Positions 55,868 through 64,000 of a stretch of DNA of 64,000 bases are shown one piece after another. How positions within the stretch are numbered: position 1 is the stretch's first letter; each line of letters begins with the position of its first letter. The DNA is from Brachynemurus nebulosus. Taxonomy: Eukaryota > Arthropoda > Insecta > Neuroptera > Myrmeleontidae. The notes beneath the pieces are model-generated. The model searched no databases. It saw only the letters and a list, made by a program, of their open reading frames with translations, and was not told the origin of the DNA. A program made the position numbers and the translations under genes. Where the stretch lies: assembly GCA_035578155.1 (NCBI GenBank), contig JAPWDM010000001.1:78373472-78437471 (forward strand), written 5' to 3'.

Positions 55868-56344
55868 TAGTTTTATAAATTTAAAAATATTTTATTTCCC
55901 AGTTAAATATTTTAAAAAATACTATTTTTAAACATATTCCCAATTCCACAGATAAAACAATTATAGATCAAGGTAGGTAGGTAAGGAATATGTTATTAAT
56001 ATATTCTATGTAAAATTTAAGGATATAAAAATTCTCATAAAAAAACGATTAAAAAAAGTTTATGAAATAATTTAGTTTATTCTTTGATACAATGCAAAGT
56101 GCCAAAATATAAGGGATCAAAAGTATCCCTTTTCTCGTCCAATTAAGCTCATTTACAGAGTACAACTAGTTCGAATTAGTCTGGATCAAAATAAATTTTA
56201 GTAAAACTATTTTCAAAATGCATAAGCGATAGAACAACATTCCGTCAATATATTTAGTAATTGACGAATGTAATTACACATTGAGTAATAACTTGAACTT
56301 ATTATAAGTGAAAGGGTTTATTTATAATTTTTTGTCCTATCTCG

Positions 56345-56360
56345 GAATAGTATAAATATA
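56345..56360 (+). promoter_or_regulatory. Possible TATA box
   Basis: AGTATAAATATAC lies about 75 bp upstream of the ATG at 56427, the same distance as for the peptide gene at 30451. Confidence 0.4.
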
Positions 56361-56426
56361 CTATTTTATATTATTTTATTAAAAGTATGCATGTAACAGA
56401 ATTGTTTAAAACAACAGTAAAATAAA

Positions 56427-56505
56427 ATGGGATACATTTTTGTGTTTTTTATTATTGTAACTGAAATCGTATTTGTGCAAACGTATTCAGTGGGCGAATA
56501 TTATG
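56427..56505 (+). CDS. Orphan first exon with signal peptide (b)
   Basis: ATG at 56427 starts MGYIFVFFIIVTEIVFVQTY, then SVGEYY, followed by a strong donor TATG|GTAAGA at 56506 (phase 1). The hydrophobic core of about 17 residues and the small residues after it fit a secreted protein. A TATA-like box sits at the right distance upstream. No second exon was recognised before the MITE at 57012; an acceptor such as TACTCGCAG near 56630 exists but leads to a short frame. Could be a third secreted peptide gene or a remnant. Confidence 0.4.
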
Positions 56506-57011
56506 GTAAGAATAATTTATACCTAAATTTTATATCACATTTTAATATTCATAAAATTTAATTAAAAAAATTTGAGCTGTGTCTACATTAATAGTTAAGT
56601 AAACTAGTGAAATGAAACACGTACTCGCAGTCTACCTAATTAACGAAGTAAGTTAAAGTAAAAATATATTTTTGAAAACAATTATCTAGCTCATGGTATC
56701 AAGTTCGGTATTTGCAAGTCTATGCTTATTATTATCTATATCCTATATTATACAGTCTATTTCAGAGAAGTAAGAACATATAAATTTTAACACACAGAAA
56801 AAAACTGCTGGGATCAGAATATGCTTACTTTTTGTTTTTTTTTTTTGTTTTTTTTGTTTTTTTTTGTTTTTTGTTTTGTTTTGTTTTTTTTTTTTTGACA
56901 TAAAAATTCATTAAAATTAAAATAAATTGCACCAGAAATTATACAATTTGTTGTTAGTCACCCAGTAAATTAAATTTAAAGGTGAACTTATATTCATAAA
57001 AATTGATAATA
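56506..57011. other. Putative intron and T-rich spacer
   Basis: Contains a low-complexity TTTTGTTTT run at about 56827-56896. No gene. Confidence 0.4.
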
Positions 57012-57201
57012 CAGTGGAGCCTGTCTTATCCGGAAAGCATTTTCACGCGAAGATTTCTATTAAATCAAATATTTCGAAATTTTGCACTAAGTTATTTATA
57101 GTGCTCCACTTTGTTGGCTAACGAGCTCAAATTTAACCATTTTCATGTTTTAGTGGTAATTGTTGCGTGAAAATGTTGTCCGTTTAAGAAGGGTTCCACT
57201 G
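57012..57201. mobile_element. 190-bp mariner/pogo-like MITE
   Basis: Ends CAGTGGAGCCTGTCTTATCC and, inward from the right, CAGTGGAACCCTTCTTAAAC; CATTTTCACGCG and CATTTTCACGCA follow. TA flanks both sides. Confidence 0.88.
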
Positions 57202-57576
57202 TATACGTGTGTACGTATAGTTAGTTAGTTTATTTATTGTTTTGATTTAATCATACAATTTTATACAAATTGGTTGGTAGTATAATGTGCTATATAGTTT
57301 TATACAATAACATTTCTCTATAGATTATTATTTAAGTACAAATTTACTATATACTATAAATTATACATACATAAAATTTATATTATATATATATTACACG
57401 TATACCTATATAAATGTTTTACAATATTAAGAGTTATAATGCATACTTTTTGATAGTGTATTTTTATGAGCAAGGATACATTTAATATTGTTACATTATT
57501 TATCAGGAGTACAATTTTCTGTTTTATTAAAGGAACAATTTATAACAGGCAGGACAACATTTTTCAGAATGGTTTA

Positions 57577-58440
57577 TTACTTGGTTTTAATTTTGCAGCA
57601 AGCCTCCAGGAATTGATATACATCATTCATCTTAAATTTATTGTTTATTTGCAGGATATCAGGTAGATTTATTTGTATATTTTTGTGCGTGAAGAATTGT
57701 TCTCTAATAAAATCGAAAACAGGGCACTCTATTAATAGGTGGACTAATGTATCTCTATCATTTCCACGACAGGCATTACAAATATTATCACTTTTTAATT
57801 TTAATTTCAAGTTTTTAGAGTATATGTTCACTTGTTCTATATTTGAGATCCTCAGCTGACTAATTACCCTGATTTTGTCTATATGCACGTTGAATTTTAA
57901 ATATTCCTCGGTTTCCAAACCTGTTTTGATATCTTGATATAAAATACAGTATTTAAAATTTAGTGCTTTCTCCCAGTCGTTTATTTTTAGTTTTTCTTTA
58001 AGTTTATCCTTCAACTCGTCATATTTTTCTTTAGCTAAATTAATATTTTGTTCGTCCCATATTTCTTGTTGGTTAAGCAAAGAAAAAAATTGACGGAATT
58101 GTGTAACCCAGATGTATTTCATTTTTGCAGCCTGTTGATTTCTATCTAGCTTTAACAACCTGTCGAAGCATACCTTGGATAATCGGTATTCTGGCATGCT
58201 TAGAATTTTTTTCCACCAGTTGTATGCTTTTCCAAACACCTGCAACTCCAAGCCAACAATTCCTGTCTCTAGCCTTACTACATAATTTGGTGTATTATTT
58301 GGCCAGTAGTACAAGTGCTTGAAAAAGCTCACCTGTGCTTTTTCTATTATATCTGTGTGTTAAAAAGCCCAAATTTCACCAGCGTATAACAACATTGACG
58401 TCACCATTGAATCGTAAATTTGTAATTTACCTTCTCACGA
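57577..58440 (-). pseudogene. LINE ORF2 C-terminal domain with CCHC motif
   Basis: The open frame from 58332 encodes 251 residues: FFKHLYYWPNNTPNYVVRLE, then LELQVFGKAYNWWKKILSMP, a Gln- and Lys-rich middle, and at about residues 198-222 the zinc-binding CNAC...HLLIECP...R motif typical of LINE polyprotein tails. Upstream to 58440 it reads KLQIYDSMVTSMLLYAGEIW with two in-frame stops (58435 and just after EIWAF). The reading frame to the end is otherwise clean, so the copy is not very old. Confidence 0.85.
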
Positions 58441-59075
58441 ATCGATTTTTGATTTTTTAAAAATGTCTCTCACTTTCGCAGATGCTTTTGTTGCCCGACT
58501 TATCATATCTTCTGCCGTTTGCGACCATGAACCTGATTGATTAAATTTTATGCCAAGGTAACTTACGTCAGAGGTTATCACTATTTTTTCATTGTTATAT
58601 ATAAACTTATATTTTTCCTTACGCAGTCTCCCTCTGTGAAAAAGTATCATTTTCGTTTTCTGCATATTAACATGTAATTTATTATTGTTACAATAGTTTT
58701 CTAGTGCTGTAAGTTGCTTTTGAGCGTGATATTGTGTAGGCGCTAATAACATTAGATCATCCGCATACGCCAAATATTGCACTTCTTGGTAAGCGTTAAC
58801 ATTTATACCTCTGCAGTCAGAACATCTTAAGATTTCTCCAAAATCCGCCAGAAACAAAATAAATAAGAGTGGGCTTAAACTATCACCTTGCATTATTCCT
58901 GTACTGATTCTTACCGAGTTTGTATATTCTCCGTTTTGTCTAATAGTTATTTTTGTTTGGTAATATAAAGTTTGTATTAAACGTATTATTTTTCCACTAA
59001 CACCTAGCCTGTACAGTTTATTCCACAGTATATCATGATTTATGGTATCGAAGGCTCCACGAACGTGGCAAAGAG
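58435..59075 (-). pseudogene. LINE RT palm, motifs A to D
   Basis: From 59075 the frame reads AFDTINHDILWNKLYRLGVS, then GKIIRLIQTLYYQTKITIRQ, then GIMQGDSLSPLLFILFLADF (motif B), then VQYLAYADDLMLLAPTQ (motif C with intact ADD), then LHVNMQKTKMILFHRGR and VSYLGIKFNQSGSW. The catalytic Asp of motif A, normally a few residues before AFDT, is lost at the junction with foreign sequence at about 59076. The segment 58893-58435 is a clean open frame. It continues into the C-terminal domain after a stop. Confidence 0.9.
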
Positions 59076-59509
59076 CTTTTGTTACGGAAGTCTTGATTGC
59101 AAATTTATAATTGAGTTTAAAATAAATATAATATTAGACCGAACGTTGACCGTCAAAAGTCTTACGTCATAAAACACAAGAAAATTTCTGTTAGAAAATT
59201 AAAGATTAGCAAAAAAGTAACACAATGCACTAGGGTTGCCTAATCCAAACTGGGCAATAAGGTCAAAAATTTAACAGTTTTATCAAGCTTTGACAGTTTT
59301 CTTAATTTATGAAATACAAAGGAAAAATAATCAAAAATGTAGTAGATTACTATAGCAATTATTCAATTTAATTGATTTAAAAAAAAAAATACAATTCAGT
59401 AATTTATTTTTTTACCTATAACTACATACAGATAAATATTTTTACATCTTTAGATTTCCTTATGATTTTATAGTCACAATAGGTTTGTATATAGGAATGT
59501 AAATATATA
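59076..59509. other. Foreign DNA in the LINE, unidentified
   Basis: AT-rich sequence with no LINE homology by eye and no open frame. Together with the LTR-like segment after it, it replaces the start of the RT domain. Confidence 0.45.
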
Positions 59510-59879
59510 TGTTACGCTCAAAGATCGAAATCGGTCATTGAGCGAAAAAAAACGACCACAACGCGTTCTGGTCATTTAAAATCATCCACAACGCAAAATT
59601 CGTGTTGTGGCACTTATAAAAACAGCCGTGGCTAACTCAAAAAGACCACAACGCGAAATTCGCGTCGTGGCTTTCAGAAGATTTGACCACAACGCGACGT
59701 GGTCATTTAAAAAAGCCATTCGGCGTTCTGTACGATAAGTTGATGCAATTGCGGTACGACGGACAGGTTGTTATTCAGTCAGCAGACGTATAGGCTTCAG
59801 AATGTCAACTAATAAAAGCGTTTCATCAAATTTTATTTATTCATTATGATTTCATGATTTTACATTTGTAAATATAACA
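59510..59879 (+). mobile_element. Possible solo LTR with hairpin cluster
   Basis: 370 bp starting TGTTACG and ending ATAACA: canonical TG...CA with a 5-bp inverted terminus. Inside are an initiator-like TTCAGTC at 59774-59780, typical of insect gypsy-type LTR promoters, and AATAAA at 59811. Four palindromes based on CCACAACGCG lie at 59554-59573, 59586-59610, 59646-59670 and 59685-59704. No target duplication flanks it, so the LTR identity is tentative. Confidence 0.45.
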
Positions 59880-59980
59880 AAATTATTTCCCACATACTGA
59901 AATGAAAATTCGATCTTTTAAACAATACATAATCATACGATTAAAATCTGTTTAATTAAGTGCTCGAGGTGTCAGTATTT

Positions 59981-60300
59981 TTACCCGACTGCACCAGAAG
60001 AAGGGTAATTTATTGGAGGAAGTATAAAGGAAGCATAAGTAAGTATGTATGGTGATATGTATGCATCTATGTATTTGCGTTTTGCTTTGAATATATTTAT
60101 TGCTTCCCAAAATTCTGTGGAGTTTCTAACGTTTTTTAATTTATTATTTATTATTGCATAGTATGATTCTTTCGCCGTTTTTTGCACCTCTTTATATTCT
60201 CTTTTTACATTTAAGTATTTCTCCAGTTGTTCTTTTTTGAAATTACAGTTTCTACATTCTTTTAATGCCTCCTTAGTTTTAATTTTATATGCTTTACAGA
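59981..60300 (-). pseudogene. LINE ORF2 linker, endonuclease to RT
   Basis: The frame holds KTAKESYYAIINNKLKNVRN, then STEFWEAINIFKAKRKY, the basic helical region between endonuclease and RT where NS.EFW.A is common. Upstream to 60300 the minus strand continues Lys- and Glu-rich in broken frames. The protein-like signal stops at about 59981-60010, where ACCCGACTGCACCAGAAGAA marks the edge of foreign DNA. Confidence 0.6.
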
Positions 60301-60310
60301 TTTCATCAAA

Positions 60311-60640
60311 CTAGGGTTTGTTTACTGTAACTGAAAAATTGTTATTATTTTTCCTATATTTGATGTTCCTTACCATGCCCGTTGTTCCTGCAGCTGTCAT
60401 GATAGCCTTCTCTAGTATCTGATACTCAACGTTGTCATGTTTTTCTATTTTCCTCTCTATTACCTCCTGAAACTGTGAACAGTAATTTGTATTCCATTCT
60501 AATATTTCCCTACTTACTATCAAGTTGGAGGAGTTATTGTGGTTGTGAATTTGCTGACGTTCTATGAAGGGATTTTGAACAATCAATACACATGGAAAGT
60601 GGTCAGAGTTATACGATTCTTGGGCTACGTACATTTTTTT
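60311..60640 (-). pseudogene. LINE endonuclease end, SDH motif
   Basis: The open frame includes ESYNSDHFPCVLIVQNPF. SDHFP is the catalytic Ser-Asp-His region at the end of APE-type LINE endonucleases. The following NYCSQFQEVIERKIE stretch is the usual helical connector. It follows, after a short gap with stops, the GGDFN part at 60744-60950. Confidence 0.8.
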
Positions 60641-60743
60641 TAACTTGATGAATATTTGCTAAATCCATCAGTATTAAATCTATAATACTTTTCCCCTGTA
60701 TTGCTAGGTATGTGTAACATGCAGGCATATCTCCTCTAGTTCG

Positions 60744-61400
60744 TCAATTTAGCACTAAAAATTCCTTACTTTCTAGAATTTGCACAAGTTCTTTACCTCT
60801 TTTATCAATTTTTTCATCTAGGGTGACTCTTTCTGGATAAACAATACTAGTACTTTCAAACAATTCTGCATCCCAGTTATTTAGGTTACCAATACGACGG
60901 TTAAAATCACCCCCCATAATGTAGATTTCGTCCGTTTTTGTTTCTAACATAAGTTGTACTTCACTTAGACATTCGAAACCCCGCCATTGTGGTAAATAAA
61001 CAGTAGCTACTGTACACTTTTGGTTACCTTCCTGGATACTTGCTGCAGTTTTTGAAATATATAATACATTAATATTACGTTTATTATTTTTTTTTTACCA
61101 ATATACAAATGCCTCCTGATGCTCGTCCTTTTTCTTTAGTTTTTACCGCGGGACTGAATATTACTTGAAATTCTGTGAATTCATTTTCAAAATTACTCAT
61201 TTCAGTTACCCAAATTTCTGTGAGTCCAATGACATTAAATATCCCTTATTTTCATATACATTACTTATTCCGTGACTATTCCAAAAAACTATAGAAAAGT
61301 CTAACTTTAGTTTTTTCTTAGAGGTCATTTTCTAGTTCCTCTTTTTTTCCCATGAGACTTTTATCCGGGTTAGTTTTCGATAAAGTCAAGATTAACTGAG
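60744..61400 (-). pseudogene. LINE endonuclease, N-terminal and DFN parts
   Basis: The minus strand from about 61330 reads FSIVFWNSHGISNV, then GLTEIWVTEMSNF (catalytic Glu region), then KTKEKGRASGGICILV, a stop, then from 60950 IYIMGGDFNRRIGNLN (catalytic DFN), R.TLDEKIDKRGKEL and LESKEFLVLN. All landmarks of an APE endonuclease are present in order, with a few stops. Upstream of 61330 a Lys-rich coding-like stretch continues to about 61400. Confidence 0.8.
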
Positions 61401-61990
61401 ATTTTGCGGAACTTTTACGGAGCTGTTCCGGAACTTTATGAACGCTCTGTATAATAACAGTGGCTGTAAAAATTATTTCATTGTTAGTACTGGAAAAGAA
61501 AAAACGTTTTTATTGAGAAGTTACAAGGATTTATTTTATTTAATTTATAACGTATAAAAAATCAACTAATTGATGTTTAATTTTTCAAAAGTTCGCCATT
61601 ACCACGGATTAATTAAAATAAAATTCGGCAATTGCATGCCAGACACGCATTTTCAGAGTTCCGTAGTCAGTACCCAATTTTTCATAATTTTCAGGATAAA
61701 ATGTAGGAATTTTTAATAGTATACTATGTAACTGAGGCTGTAAGTTGCATATTACACACGAGTAAGTTTAGCAAGAGCTGCGCAGCGACAAGTGCATAAC
61801 TACGCGAATCTGTTATATGCCTTACAACCAAGTTACGTACCTATTATATCTACTTTATCTAAAACTAATATAAAATCTACAATAAATAAATTTGGTACGA
61901 AGACGATTCATCTAAATTCTGTCAAACTTGAAGTATGTCAATGAATGAACTTCTAGGTGAAAAATTTCTACAGATTTTAAAATACAATAT
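61401..61990. other. Stretch without a recognised gene
   Basis: Possibly the LINE 5' UTR on its left part; the rest is AT-rich DNA without motifs. Confidence 0.35.
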
Positions 61991-61994
61991 ACAG

Positions 61995-62145
61995 TACGGC
62001 TGAACCTTTTCTTATGTGATGCTCAAAACCTCATGATTTGCTTAGAAGTTGCTTCTCTAAAACAGATAAAGCATTAAATTTACACATGATAACATTTTAT
62101 TTCATTTTTATAATATTACGAAAATTGTGAGAAATACATGTGAAA
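61995..62145 (-). repeat. Diverged partial copy of the 44292 MITE
   Basis: CAGTACGGCTGAACCTTTT and the following GAAGTTGCTTCTCTAAAACA, AAAGCATTAAATTTACAC and ACATTTTATTTC blocks match 44520-44650 in inverted order. Confidence 0.65.
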
Positions 62146-62293
62146 AAAGGTCGTCAAGTGCGTGTTTTACACGAATTATGTTATGGGTCCTCAGTGATTA
62201 GCTTTTCGCAATTTTCGGGATAAACTATATAAATCATTTTCACGTTTTATTATAGAAATAGATGAATATGTTCGACAATGTTAGCCGCAAAAA

Positions 62294-62560
62294 TAGGGTA
62301 AAGTTGCTCATAATGAGATACCTTTTTTCAAAGCGTAATTTTGCTTAAGGTATTGGACTCTAGTTACTGAAATCACCTCCGACCTACAGCAAATATATTC
62401 TAGTTTTACTACCAGAAATAAGAGTTTGATACTAGCTCAACTTTGTTACTGGCAAATGACTTTGTCATAAATGTCATTTTTAATAATAAAAAAGGTCTCC
62501 TAATATGAGATACTGCAGTATTCTAAAATGAGATAGTATCTCATATTAGGAAACTCATAG
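62294..62560. mobile_element. Probable small MITE with ATGAGATAC words
   Basis: TAGGGTAAAGTTGCTCATAA then TGAGATAC at the left and, inward from the right, ATGAGTTTCCTAATATGAGA. A perfect 15-bp hairpin CCTAATATGAGATAC lies at 62499-62513 and 62536-62550. Boundaries are approximate. Confidence 0.45.
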
Positions 62561-62599
62561 ATTATAATTGAGTTTATAAATAACACTTTACGCAGTAAA

Positions 62600-63255
62600 C
62601 TATCTTGGATTGTTTCAGGAATTTAATAATAGATTTCTTCCTGTACCAATAGGAATGTGAATGCATTTGAAGAAAAATAAATGTAGGAAGTCGCTCCTAT
62701 ATTCCAAAATTTCAGTTAGTTGCTCACTTCCCCTCCGATAGGTAAATGTAGAAATTAGCAGTGACTTCAGAGTTCCTGCTTTTTCCTTCCAACTCTTAAA
62801 CTTTAATTTTTTTTTTTTAAATTTATTAATCATGTTAACAAAAATGATTGTACATAAATTTAAAAAAAATTAGTGATTTTGAATATTTTAAGCTAGTATT
62901 TGGTATGCGAAATTTAAAATTTCAGAGAATAACCTGTTTTAAATTCAGTAAGCTGAAGAAAGTCGTCTCTTTACTTTTACATTTTATCCCCATTACTTAA
63001 AATAGAAACTTGAAGAAACTAGCAGGTAACAAAAAGTACAGGAACAGACCTTATATCATCTTCATAACTAGGATTGCTATCTTTTTGTTAAAGCAAATAA
63101 AGTATTTTTCGGTTTTAAGGAAAAACAAAAAAGTACACATTAAATTCTTATATTATCTATTTTTCCATAAGTATTTTTTATTGCTCTTAGCTATGTAAAT
63201 TAGATATTTTTCTTCTTTAAAAGCTTTTAAGACATTCTTACAATCTATATCTAAA
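62600..63255. other. Stretch without a recognised gene
   Basis: AT-rich; no motif-bearing frame. Confidence 0.4.
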
Positions 63256-63256
63256 T

Positions 63257-63258
<2 letters not shown>

Positions 63259-63343
<85 letters not shown>
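63259..63343. repeat. (TA)n microsatellite
   Basis: About 85 bp of TA repeats at the edge of a hAT transposase fragment, where the LLLV codons run into Ile-Tyr repeats. Confidence 0.98.
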
Positions 63344-63345
<2 letters not shown>

Positions 63346-63520
63346 AATAATAATTTATTTTTTATTAAGTTAAGAGACTCCTTGTTTCTTTCCTCACGCC
63401 AATTAATATTCATTGTTGAAAATCCTTTTTCTATGAATGATGAAGTAGCAGAAATAGACAAAAGATAGGCAGTTATTTTATACATATTTGGAAAATTGGG
63501 TATTTGACTGATGTTGCAAT
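63344..63520 (-). pseudogene. hAT transposase C-terminal piece (second lineage)
   Basis: The minus strand reads ISQIPNFPNMYKITAYLLSI, then SATSSFIEKGFSTMNINWRE, then ERNKESLNLIKNKLLL. The pattern YPN.YK....L.I..TS...E.GFS.MN..W..ERN.L....I...L is the hAT C-terminal dimerisation region, from a branch different from the piece at 52473. It is cut off by the (TA)n tract. About 55 codons survive. Confidence 0.75.
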
Positions 63521-63703
63521 TGATAGTAAAATATAATGAATAACATAGCGCATGATTCAGTGATAATGATTAACGATTTACACTAATTTAAAGAAAATAT
63601 AAATATTTTATTTTTTTAAATAAAAATTACGAATTTAGAATTAGCGGGTGAAATAGTTAAAAGATTTATTTGGGCATGTGACGTCACAGCACGAAAGCAT
63701 TTA

Positions 63704-64000
63704 TTATTGCAAAAAGATACTTATAAAAAAGATAGGTTTCGAATGACCATTATGAAGGTTAGAGTTTTCATCATCATATTTGAGACGTTTAACTTCCCCA
63801 TTTATTGAATTAGATGTTGAAGGTTGTTCCTTTTCTTCTGAATTTTTATTTTCTTGTTGTTCATCCTTTGCGCATGCGTTCTGAAGCTCTTTGATCATTA
63901 ATACGTCTAGAGCAGTTTGCAAGAGACCAGTCATTTTTGGAATAAAACTTGTTTCTTTGTAATTATCAGTCGATTGTAAACCTTTTTGTTCGTTAGATCG
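63704..64000 (-). CDS. Partial reading frame running off the right edge
   Basis: The frame is open from the window edge (64000) to a stop at 63704, 98 codons with no stop. It contains GLLQTALDVLMIKELQNACA, then an acidic, Gln-, Glu- and Ser-rich stretch (QQENKNSEEKEQPSTSNS), then VKRLKYDDEN. The composition (low Ile-Tyr, charged, few Cys) differs from chance frames here and resembles the disordered tail of a nuclear or cytoplasmic protein. No domain was recognised. It may be the last exon of a gene lying mainly outside the window, or transposon protein. Confidence 0.4.
   Translation of the reverse strand, partial: RSNEQKGLQSTDNYKETSFIPKMTGLLQTALDVLMIKELQNACAKDEQQENKNSEEKEQPSTSNSINGEVKRLKYDDENSNLHNGHSKPIFFISIFLQ

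Larger units (their letters stand above)
57470..61400 (-). mobile_element. Second LINE (jockey/I-type), middle replaced
   Basis: Minus strand: endonuclease remains at 61400-60300, a linker at 60187-59981, then foreign DNA at 59076-59980, then RT motif A to the C-terminus at 59075-57577. The 3' part is the better preserved, broken only by a few stops. The part with RT motifs 0-2 and the motif A Asp is missing. It differs from the RTE-like LINE at 4-15 kb. Clade assignment by eye is uncertain. Confidence 0.85.

Overview
This window is AT-rich, intron-bearing eukaryotic DNA, almost certainly from an insect nuclear genome. It has no bacterial gene layout. It holds long (TA)n microsatellites, GT-AG introns, LINE retrotransposons, hAT, mariner and other DDE transposons, and many small inverted-repeat elements. 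Two small secreted peptides resemble secapin-type peptides, which would suit a hymenopteran, but the species cannot be fixed from this sequence. No rRNA, tRNA, CRISPR or conserved single-copy gene was recognised.

Layout. 0-1.6 kb: a 142-bp tandem array and a possible orphan promoter with a first exon. 1.8-4.1 kb: a fold-back element with a nested TA-flanked element. 4.2-15.3 kb: one LINE (minus strand, ORF1 then endonuclease-RT) split by a 5.92-kb DDE transposon (7580-13499) and by a 1051-bp element with an exact 8-bp target duplication (14211-15261). 15.5-17.5 kb: LINE fragments and a fold-back MITE. 17.67-21.76 kb: a complete 4.08-kb transposon with 32-bp terminal inverted repeats, TA flanks and an apparently intact four-exon, 445-aa DDE transposase. 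22-30 kb: hAT elements (one nested in another), a LINE piece, a decayed pseudogene and an element with 150-bp inverted repeats. 30.4-31.3 kb: the two secreted peptide genes. 31.7-49.6 kb: stacked non-autonomous DNA transposons, tandem arrays, a third relic of the same DDE transposase and a recent-looking fold-back element. 49.7-57.2 kb: two orphan signal-peptide exons, a miniature mariner, a hAT transposase piece and MITEs. 57.5-61.4 kb: a second LINE on the minus strand, broken in the middle by DNA holding a possible solo LTR. 62-64 kb: MITE relics, a hAT transposase tail and an open reading frame running off the right edge.

The main result is a family of large DDE transposons with three members here: one apparently intact, one with a single frameshift, one reduced to an N-terminal relic. 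Two of them share intron positions. Both have about 80 residues between the second catalytic Asp and the Glu, instead of the usual 34 or so of Tc1/mariner, and a SAP-like segment lies in that gap. Three MITEs with 3-bp TAA/TTA duplications and related termini form a second group. Most of the rest is transposon stratigraphy that can be ordered by target duplications and nesting.
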